Source of the DNA: Spirochaetaceae bacterium
Lineage (GTDB): Bacteria > Spirochaetota > Spirochaetia > Treponematales > Treponemataceae
Direction: 5' to 3'
NCBI GenBank assembly: GCA_017646305.1
Contig: JAGCMR010000325.1
Location: 1-5,148 of the forward strand
Length of the DNA stretch: 5,148 bases
Shown here: piece after piece, positions 1 through 5,148 of the stretch
Layout of the letters: each line of letters begins with the position of its first letter
How positions within the stretch are numbered: the stretch's first letter is position 1
Notes under the pieces: generated by a model
The model's input: the letters and a program-made list of their open reading frames with translations, nothing else
Told to the model about the DNA's origin: nothing
Databases searched by the model: none
Program-made: the position numbers and the translations under genes

Positions 1-938
1 AGTTCAGCCACAAGTTGGGCACGCACCAAAGGAGCCTTTTGTGCCAGCTGCACCAGCAAATGCTTGTCCAGCACCTGAAAAGGCGGCTTATTTAACTGGC
101 GAGCCACTAAATCCCGTGCTTCAAAAAAATGACGGAGAAAAATCTGCTGGTGAATTTTCATTCGCTTGTAGCCAGGCATCTTCATGTAGCCTAGAGTCCG
201 CTCCTTGCCTAGATGGGGGATGCCCTTCATGGTGGCTCGCACCTGGGACAAAAGTCTTCTTGAACGAGCCTGTTCATCTAAGGCTTGTCGTAGGGCAAAG
301 AGATTGGCCACATCTTTCAAGGCGTATTCCAGCTGAGCGGGAGAAAGGGGTCGGTTCATCCAGTTTGTTTGTTGCAACCGCTTTTTGGACTGGGTATCCT
401 GATGAAGCTGCTCCTGTTGCTTTTCCTCAGCTCCAGTAACGAATCGTTCCGTTAAGGCCGCAAGATTTCCCGCCAAGCCAGGGCCCACCAAGCCCAGCAC
501 CTTTGCCACACGAAAAACATCGTACACCTTGTTCAACCGAATACCGAATTTTTTCCAAACCAGCTCGCCATCGGAAGCACAATCAAACCACAGCTTTTCT
601 ATTTGTGGAGCTTCCAGCAAAAGTCGCAAGCCTTCCACTGTTACGGGAGGTTTCATCTGAGGCTTCACCTGAGATTTTTCAGAAGCCTTTACAAAGGGCA
701 CAAAGGGCTTGCCAGCAGATTCTGCATTTTTTCGGGAAGCTTCCTCATCAGCACAGAGGGTATCCACTAAATAAAAGTCAGTTCCATCAAAAATCTGAAT
801 CAGGCAAAGATGTTCACCGTAACAATGGAGATTAAATTCACCTTCAAAATCCATGGCTATCTGTTGTATTTTATTCTCTTCCCACTGGGCAAGCAGGGCC
901 TTTATGTCATCATCATTGTTCAATAAGGTATAATTCAT
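1..938 (-). CDS. rnd: Ribonuclease D (3'-5' exoribonuclease, DEDDy family), C-terminus cut by window edge
   Basis: Cytoplasmic 3'-5' exoribonuclease; in characterised bacteria RNase D trims the 3' ends of tRNA precursors and other small structured RNAs using two metal ions. The frame is open from an ATG at 938-936 to the left edge (312 codons seen; E. coli RNase D has about 375). The start MNYTLLNNDDD resembles the E. coli N-terminus MNYQMITTDD, and the frames above that ATG close at once, which fixes the start. Exo I is MDFEGEF (D30, E32). Exo II is WFDCASDGEL (D123), where Phe stands at the usual His. Exo III is LEYALKDVANL (Y205, D209), preceded by TNWMNRPLSPAQ, close to TDWLARPLTERQ of E. 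coli. Residues about 257-303 (IHQQIFLRHFFEARDLVARQ and on to QKAP) look like the HRDC domain. The catalytic domain is longer than in E. coli, with added charged segments near residues 62-99 and 165-190. No Shine-Dalgarno is evident. It is divergent from the cyclase operon, with no obvious functional link. Identification is from remembered motifs, not a search. Confidence 0.9.
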   Translation of the reverse strand, partial: MNYTLLNNDDDIKALLAQWEENKIQQIAMDFEGEFNLHCYGEHLCLIQIFDGTDFYLVDTLCADEEASRKNAESAGKPFVPFVKASEKSQVKPQMKPPVTVEGLRLLLEAPQIEKLWFDCASDGELVWKKFGIRLNKVYDVFRVAKVLGLVGPGLAGNLAALTERFVTGAEEKQQEQLHQDTQSKKRLQQTNWMNRPLSPAQLEYALKDVANLFALRQALDEQARSRRLLSQVRATMKGIPHLGKERTLGYMKMPGYKRMKIHQQIFLRHFFEARDLVARQLNKPPFQVLDKHLLVQLAQKAPLVRAQLVAE

Positions 939-944
939 GTCATT

Positions 945-973
945 AGTGTATCATGCACAGAAAGAAAGGTGAA
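945..973 (-). promoter_or_regulatory. Candidate promoter of rnd
   Basis: Read on the minus strand, TTCACC (973-968) and TACACT (950-945) are separated by 17 bases, each matching four of six positions of the sigma-70 consensus. The -10 ends only six bases before the rnd ATG, so transcription would begin at or about the start codon. No Shine-Dalgarno sequence precedes that ATG, which fits a leaderless mRNA. The matches are weak and could be chance in AT-rich DNA. Confidence 0.3.
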
Positions 974-1045
974 GAAAAATCCGTATCTTGCCAGTAAAAT
1001 AAAAAAATATCCTTAGTGAACATAGTTTTTTGAAGACAGATTCAT

Positions 1046-1051
1046 TATAAT
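1046..1051 (+). promoter_or_regulatory. Candidate -10 box (TATAAT) for the diguanylate cyclase operon
   Basis: A perfect TATAAT lies nine bases before the ATG at 1061. No good -35 is found at 16-18 bases; the 17-base position (1023-1028) reads TAGTTT. A start site about seven bases after the box would put the 5' end at about 1058, almost on the start codon, and no Shine-Dalgarno is present upstream. The surrounding ATTATAATATATAT is AT-rich and nearly symmetric, so a -10 on the minus strand or a chance match is also possible. Confidence 0.4.
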
Positions 1052-1060
1052 ATATATTTG

Positions 1061-2611
1061 ATGGAACGAGTCACATTAATACAATATCTCACCGCTTTAC
1101 AAGGTGCATTGCGAGCCATTGTGGCCCTTTGCTCTCTGATATTGTTCGTTCTTAGTAAAAACAGACCCTCCTACGTTCCTGCGTTTAAATACCTTCGCAG
1201 ATTTATTGGAACAATTGGTATTTGGGGATTTTTTAGCAGCATATTCTTTTTCTGTCCTAACCAGAACCTTCTACCCTTTATTAGTCCTTGGATTTATGTT
1301 TCCATAGGCTTTGCGGGGCCTTCCTTTATGAAATTTTGCTTTGCCTATGCACAGCCTCACAAAGAATCTCTTACCAAGGCATTACGTTGGAACTATCTCT
1401 TTCCCTGTATTTACGCCCTTTGTACCCTTGTGCCTCCATTACAAAAATATTCCATTACCTTTACCAATGAAATCATTTACATTCCCTATAGAGATATTCT
1501 GGAATATTATCATCCACTATTCTATGGCTTTCTCATTTACTTGTACACAACTATCTTGGTAGGAATTGCAGTAATAGTCTATAAGTCTATTCGTAATCCA
1601 GAAGGCATTTCGACTGGAGCAAAATTTGCAATGGTGGCTGCAGTACTTTTTATTGTACAAAATATGGTTGCCTCCTTTATTGTAAAAAACAATGTATTTT
1701 TCTGGATACCTTCCCTGGCTCTCCTTGCCTGTATGATTTTATTGTTTCTTACTCTGTATCATGATGAGTCAGAGCAAATCATTTCCAAGGGATACTCAGA
1801 CTTTTTAGAATTTCTCCCCTTTCCCGTTGCCATGCTAGATAATAATTTTGTCATTTATCTTAATGGCAGTGGAAAAGAATTCTTTTCTTCTCTCACCCAA
1901 TTAAATACGCCCCATCCCAAAGAAGAAGATTTAATGCAGTTTTTCACTGTTTTTGATATGGAAATTCCCTTTCCAACAGATACAAACACAACAAGCCAAA
2001 AATTCATCCAGCTAAAGCAAGACAAAACTCTATATTTTCTTCAGGAACAAGAAATTATTGGTGAGGAGCGACATAAAAACCACGGAAAAATTATCATGAT
2101 AACGCCTCTTACCTCTATGCAATATTTCTTTTCTGATTTAGAGGACAAGGCTTTCCGAGACAATTTGTGTAACTGTTTCAATCGTCATTTTCTCACATTA
2201 AAGCAAAAAGAATTACTTTCTCCAGAGTTATATCCCATCTCATTGCTAGTATGTGACATAGACAATCTGAAGGGAATTAATGACACCCTTGGTCATAAAC
2301 GGGGAGATGAATACATTATTGCTTGTCATGATGGAATCCGCTCCTGCATCAGAAAAGATGATTTAATTTTCAGACTGGGTGGTGATGAATTTCTTGTGTT
2401 GCTTCCTAAAACAGCCGCTCCAATAGCTAAAGCCATTGTAAAAAGCATTGATGCTGAAATGGAGCAACACAGGGAATTTACCCCTCATAGAATCGGTATT
2501 TCCATTGGTATCGCCACCTTGCTTTCCCCAGACAGCTGTTTTGAGGAAGCACTCAAAGAGGCTGATGTAGAAATGTATAAAATAAAGGCACAGCGAAAGG
2601 AACACAAATAA
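1061..2611 (+). CDS. Membrane diguanylate cyclase, 7TM-PAS-GGDEF (first of a tandem pair)
   Basis: Predicted to condense two GTP into cyclic di-GMP at the cytoplasmic face of the membrane under control of an N-terminal sensor. The 516-residue protein has about seven hydrophobic helices (roughly 12-31, 46-65, 74-96, 108-125, 154-175, 186-207, 212-232), in the pattern of the 7TM N-terminal region of histidine kinases and cyclases (HPLFYGFLIYLYTTILVG is typical of helix 5). Residues about 248-349 (FLPFPVAMLDNNFVIYLNGS to KIIMITPL) look like a divergent PAS domain. The GGDEF domain spans about 358-516: DNLCNCFNR at 367-375, metal-binding CDID (D399), INDTLGHKRGD, the RKDD inhibitory site at 431-434, and RLGGDEF with GGDEF at 440-444. 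All catalytic parts appear intact, so it is probably active and product-inhibited. A TTG at 1058 is in frame, but the ATG at 1061 is preferred because it aligns with the start of the downstream paralogue. The stop overlaps the next ATG by one base. The signal sensed is unknown. Confidence 0.92.
   Translation: MERVTLIQYLTALQGALRAIVALCSLILFVLSKNRPSYVPAFKYLRRFIGTIGIWGFFSSIFFFCPNQNLLPFISPWIYVSIGFAGPSFMKFCFAYAQPHKESLTKALRWNYLFPCIYALCTLVPPLQKYSITFTNEIIYIPYRDILEYYHPLFYGFLIYLYTTILVGIAVIVYKSIRNPEGISTGAKFAMVAAVLFIVQNMVASFIVKNNVFFWIPSLALLACMILLFLTLYHDESEQIISKGYSDFLEFLPFPVAMLDNNFVIYLNGSGKEFFSSLTQLNTPHPKEEDLMQFFTVFDMEIPFPTDTNTTSQKFIQLKQDKTLYFLQEQEIIGEERHKNHGKIIMITPLTSMQYFFSDLEDKAFRDNLCNCFNRHFLTLKQKELLSPELYPISLLVCDIDNLKGINDTLGHKRGDEYIIACHDGIRSCIRKDDLIFRLGGDEFLVLLPKTAAPIAKAIVKSIDAEMEQHREFTPHRIGISIGIATLLSPDSCFEEALKEADVEMYKIKAQRKEHK
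2597..2602 (+). promoter_or_regulatory. Ribosome binding site of the second cyclase, inside the first
   Basis: AAGGAA lies eight bases before the ATG at 2611, within the last codons of the upstream gene. Together with the TAATG stop-start overlap (2609-2613) it supports translational coupling of the two cyclases. It also contrasts with the first gene, which has no visible Shine-Dalgarno. Confidence 0.75.
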
Positions 2612-4185
2612 TGGATTCTGAATTATCATCATTAAACTACATCACACTTCTTTTTGGTATTATACGACTCTTCATTGCCATCTATGCCTTTTTCTTAGTA
2701 GGAATTAAGCAAAAAGAAACAGATAATTTTGTGTATCAAAAGTTCAGCAGACAATTTATTTTCTTCCTAGGATTGTGGCAGCTTGCACGAGCCATTTATT
2801 CTCTCTATCCTGGAACAGAGCTACTGCCACGAATTATTCTTTTAAGCATTATTTCAGTACCCCTTACCAGTCTCACCTACTTCTTCTTTTGCTTTACCTA
2901 TGCCTTTCCCCATAAAGCTCATCTTGTACCACGACTTTGGTGTCTGGCAATTATTCCTGCCATTACTATCATCATGATTTTTATACCAGAATATAATACA
3001 TACTTCATTGAATATACTGGTGAAATTATTTACGTTCCCTACAGAGAATTAGTTCCTATTTACAAGCCCTACTTTTATGTTCATACCATTTATAGCTATT
3101 TGCTTAGTTTAAGTGGATTAGTCTGCCTTTTTATAAAGCTAAAATCTCCAGCTTCTTCCAGCAAGAAATTTTGTTTTTATACCATAATAGCTACAGTCCT
3201 TTTTATCCTGTCTAATATTTTCCGTATCTTTTTCTTCACAAATCAACTGTTATGGTTTATTCCCATTTTAGATACAGCTATTCTTACCCTGTTTCTCTGG
3301 GTTGTCTATTCTGATGAAACACAATTCATCATTAACAAGGGACAAGAAAAGCTGATGCAGACTCTTTTATTTCCCATATTCTTCTTGAATAAAGATAAAA
3401 AAATTATTTATGCTAATGAGCTAGCTGTAAAAACCTGTCCAAATATTTATCAAAACGGAAAAATTACAGGATATAAACCAGATATTCTCAAGAATTTTTC
3501 GCCTTATCAGATGAATTCCCAAATTCTTCAAGATGTACCTTTGGGAAATAAGTCTCATCTTCTGTTGCAAAATAATGAGGATAATACCTTGTACTATGTG
3601 CATCAGCAAAATATTGTTCACAAAAAACAAGAATATGGACAGGGAGAAATGTTCCTGTTGCTTACCGTCTCTGCTATGAAAAACTTTTTCTCTGTTTTAG
3701 AGGACAAGGCCTTTCGTGATCCCCTTTGTGGCTGCTACAACCGCCACTATCTTGAGCTTAAGCAAGGAAAATTCTTTCAGCAAACACAGGATTCCAATAA
3801 CATCCTTCCAGTTTCCTTCATTATGTGTGATATTGACGGACTCAAAAAGGTAAACGATACCCATGGGCATGATGCAGGAAATGAATATATCATTTTATGC
3901 CACGATATTATCAAGTCTACCATACGTCATACTGATTTGATTTTTAGATTGGGTGGAGACGAATTCCTCATTATTCTTACCAATACTTCAGAGCAGGTAG
4001 CAAAAAACATTGTATCTGCTATTGAAAAGCAAATGCAGCAGGTCCAAAAGGAATACCCCACCAGCATTTCCATCGGTGTTTCCACTGCAGAAGCATTTCC
4101 TGTTGATTATGCCCAGTGCATCCATCTTGCTGATGATGCCATGTACAAAAAAAAGCAGGCACGGAAGGCAGGTCTCCAAAGCTAG
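2611..4185 (+). CDS. Membrane diguanylate cyclase, 7TM-PAS-GGDEF (second of a tandem pair)
   Basis: A 524-residue paralogue of the preceding gene with the same layout and the same predicted role, cyclic di-GMP synthesis at the inner face of the membrane. Seven hydrophobic helices lie roughly at 12-31, 48-66, 74-98, 108-125, 154-176, 187-208 and 213-233; IYSYLLSLSGL in helix 5 fits the 7TM sensor family. A divergent PAS-like region covers about 250-353 (LLFPIFFLNKDKKIIYANE at its start). The GGDEF domain covers about 361-524: DPLCGCYNR at 370-378, CDID (D407), VNDTHGHDAGN, the RHTD inhibitory site at 439-442, and GGDEF at 448-452. The usual GD after the GH motif is GN here. Similarity to the neighbour is strongest in GGDEF (EDKAFRD, RLGGDEF) and in the loop GEIIYVPYRE, and low in the PAS region, so the pair looks like an old duplication in which the signal input has diverged. 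It is co-transcribed with the first cyclase. The GGDEF family call is secure; activity is inferred. Confidence 0.92.
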   Translation: MDSELSSLNYITLLFGIIRLFIAIYAFFLVGIKQKETDNFVYQKFSRQFIFFLGLWQLARAIYSLYPGTELLPRIILLSIISVPLTSLTYFFFCFTYAFPHKAHLVPRLWCLAIIPAITIIMIFIPEYNTYFIEYTGEIIYVPYRELVPIYKPYFYVHTIYSYLLSLSGLVCLFIKLKSPASSSKKFCFYTIIATVLFILSNIFRIFFFTNQLLWFIPILDTAILTLFLWVVYSDETQFIINKGQEKLMQTLLFPIFFLNKDKKIIYANELAVKTCPNIYQNGKITGYKPDILKNFSPYQMNSQILQDVPLGNKSHLLLQNNEDNTLYYVHQQNIVHKKQEYGQGEMFLLLTVSAMKNFFSVLEDKAFRDPLCGCYNRHYLELKQGKFFQQTQDSNNILPVSFIMCDIDGLKKVNDTHGHDAGNEYIILCHDIIKSTIRHTDLIFRLGGDEFLIILTNTSEQVAKNIVSAIEKQMQQVQKEYPTSISIGVSTAEAFPVDYAQCIHLADDAMYKKKQARKAGLQS

Positions 4186-4257
4186 CTTTCTATAGAATAA
4201 CTGATTCCCTAGAATAAATCCCCATTTGTTACCCTAGGAAAAGATGGAACAATATTT

Positions 4258-4263
4258 TATAAT
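4258..4263 (+). promoter_or_regulatory. Candidate -10 box (TATAAT) for the downstream membrane protein gene
   Basis: A perfect TATAAT lies 66 bases before the ATG at 4330, which allows an ordinary leader of about 60 bases with the Shine-Dalgarno at its end. The -35 position at 17 bases (4235-4240) reads TAGGAA, a poor match. The CTAG-containing repeats lie just upstream, where an operator could be. Confidence 0.4.
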
Positions 4264-4316
4264 AAAAAACAATGTGGCTAAAAGGAAGGAATCCTTGTCA
4301 CCCTATACAAAAAGCC

Positions 4317-4322
4317 AAGGAG
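4317..4322 (+). promoter_or_regulatory. Ribosome binding site of the downstream membrane protein gene
   Basis: AAGGAG lies seven bases before the ATG at 4330. It is strong and well spaced, and it fixes the start of the partial gene that follows. Confidence 0.85.
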
Positions 4323-4329
4323 CTGTCTC

Positions 4330-5148
4330 ATGGATACAACCACCCCTGAAAACATTGAAAATACAGAATCAGAAGTAAGGATTCAGGAGCAAGAGCCTGA
4401 ACAAGTGGAAAAAAATAAAAAAACTGAAAAAAAAGCAAAGGAAAAAAAGAAAAAAGCTAAGGCCTTTGGAACCTTTCTCAAAACTCTTGGCATTATCCTG
4501 CTTCTAGTGATTGTAGCTTTAGCTGTATGGATTTTATATTCTGGCTTAAACAGAAAAAAATCCCTTTCTCTTCTTCCCCCAAATTATGGCCTATATCTTC
4601 ACACCGATTCAGTGTGGGAAGCTCTAAATCCCCTGCTAGATTTACAGGCGGCAGATATTCTTCTGGCTACAGAGGAATTTTCTAGCTTCCGTTCTCTTTT
4701 TATGGAATTGCGACAGTCCCAGCTGAGGGAAAACAAGCTTGTATCTCTTGCCGCCGCCCGACCAGTAGATTTAGGCTTGTATTTTGACCAAGACAAGAAG
4801 ACCAACTTTGTAGCTGTGGTGGACATGGGCTTTCTTTCCGCCGCCACACGGCTGACCAAGCTGTGGATTGGAAGGCTACCCTTGGAAAAAACCTTTCCAG
4901 AAGGTATCACCTTGGTACAAGGCAGTGGCGGCCACCACTTTGAACTAAACACTGATTTTGGCACCATCTACTTTAAAAACTATTATAACACCGTCATTAT
5001 CAGTTCCAGCCGAGAATTATTCCAAAAGGCAGTCCAAGGAAACAATGATGTTTTATACACTCCCCAAGAGCTAGAATTATTAAGCCTAAAAACAGATAAC
5101 CCTTTGCAAATTATTGCAGATGCCAGTACCTTAGCCCAGGCTGCCACA
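4330..5148 (+). CDS. Single-pass membrane protein of unknown function, C-terminus cut by window edge
   Basis: Open from the ATG at 4330 through the right edge (273 codons). I do not recognise the family. Residues 1-27 are acidic and Glu/Gln-rich, and 28-44 are almost all Lys, Glu and Ala, a strongly positive patch just before one membrane helix at about 52-73 (GIILLLVIVALAVWILYSG). By the positive-inside rule the tail is cytoplasmic and the rest (from about 78) lies outside the cytoplasmic membrane. That domain begins SLLPPNYGLYLHTDS and has alternating beta-like and helical segments, including TNFVAVVDMGF, TIYFKNYYNTVIISSS and a helix RELFQKAVQG. The layout recalls DUF3352-type anchored proteins (Leu-Pro near the membrane, then strands describing a value and its error), but this is only an impression. 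No catalytic motif, lipobox or cleavable signal peptide is seen. The strong ribosome site and the 144-base gap suggest its own promoter; a functional link to the cyclases is not shown. Confidence 0.85.
   Translation, partial: MDTTTPENIENTESEVRIQEQEPEQVEKNKKTEKKAKEKKKKAKAFGTFLKTLGIILLLVIVALAVWILYSGLNRKKSLSLLPPNYGLYLHTDSVWEALNPLLDLQAADILLATEEFSSFRSLFMELRQSQLRENKLVSLAAARPVDLGLYFDQDKKTNFVAVVDMGFLSAATRLTKLWIGRLPLEKTFPEGITLVQGSGGHHFELNTDFGTIYFKNYYNTVIISSSRELFQKAVQGNNDVLYTPQELELLSLKTDNPLQIIADASTLAQAAT

Larger units (their letters stand above)
4186..4329 (+). other. Intergenic region with small palindromes and direct repeats
   Basis: 144 non-coding bases between the cyclase pair and the next gene. 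It holds the palindrome TTCTATAGAA (4188-4197), an imperfect direct repeat of 13 bases (4188-4200 and 4205-4217, 11 of 13 the same, 17 bases apart), and CCTAGG (4233-4238), whose flank CTAGGAA is nearly the inverse of TTCCCTAG at 4205-4212. No strong GC-rich stem followed by a T run is seen, so there is no convincing intrinsic terminator and read-through into the next gene cannot be excluded. Confidence 0.5.

Noticed and set aside
41..439. Plus-strand open frame of 132 codons
   Set aside because: It lies antisense to the clearly recognisable RNase D gene, and its product is low-complexity with no recognisable motif.
503..835. Plus-strand open frame of 110 codons
   Set aside because: It is antisense to the RNase D catalytic motifs and has no ribosome site or family resemblance.
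1058..1060. TTG as start of the first cyclase
   Set aside because: The ATG directly after it aligns with the start of the paralogue and is the more usual codon; there is no Shine-Dalgarno to favour TTG.
4205..4238. Intrinsic terminator after the cyclase pair
   Set aside because: TTCCCTAG and CTAGGAA can pair only with a bulge around a loop of about 20 bases, and no T run follows.
4282..4300. Second start with a Shine-Dalgarno (AAGGAAGGA, then TTG)
   Set aside because: The frame from the TTG at 4295 is not that of the real gene and overlaps the strong ribosome site and ATG at 4330.
4599..4967. Minus-strand open frame of 122 codons
   Set aside because: It is antisense to the last gene, which has a strong ribosome site and a sensible membrane-anchored product; the antisense product shows no domain.

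Overview
The window is a chromosomal stretch of moderate-to-low GC bacterial DNA with four genes: one partial gene on the minus strand at the left edge, two complete tandem genes on the plus strand, and one partial gene on the plus strand at the right edge. The organism cannot be named from the sequence. A spirochaete of the Treponema type, or a Gram-positive low-GC bacterium, would fit the base composition and the 7TM-PAS-GGDEF proteins; this is a weak inference. There is no sign of mobile elements, CRISPR, rRNA or tRNA.

Positions 1-938 (minus strand) hold the first 312 codons of ribonuclease D. The DEDDy exonuclease residues are all visible, an HRDC-like helical region follows, and the C-terminus runs off the left edge. 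The long plus-strand open frames in this stretch are shadows of this gene.

Positions 939-1060 are a short divergent intergenic region. It holds candidate -10 elements for both flanking genes, and both lie so close to the start codons that leaderless or near-leaderless mRNAs are possible.

Positions 1061-4185 hold two paralogous membrane diguanylate cyclases, each with seven membrane helices, a PAS-like domain and a GGDEF domain. The first stop codon and the second start codon overlap by one base (TAATG), and a good Shine-Dalgarno sequence lies inside the end of the first gene, so they are almost certainly one transcript with coupled translation. Both keep the GGDEF signature and the RxxD inhibitory site, so both should make cyclic di-GMP in response to a membrane or extracytoplasmic signal, possibly as a heteromer.

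Positions 4186-4329 are a non-coding gap with small palindromes, an imperfect direct repeat and a candidate -10 box. From 4330 to the right edge runs a single-pass membrane protein of unknown function, with a lysine-rich cytoplasmic tail and a large probably extracytoplasmic domain.

I see no clearly new multi-gene system. The most notable points are the co-translated pair of cyclases with a shared conserved outer-loop motif, the enlarged RNase D catalytic domain, and the possible leaderless divergent starts.
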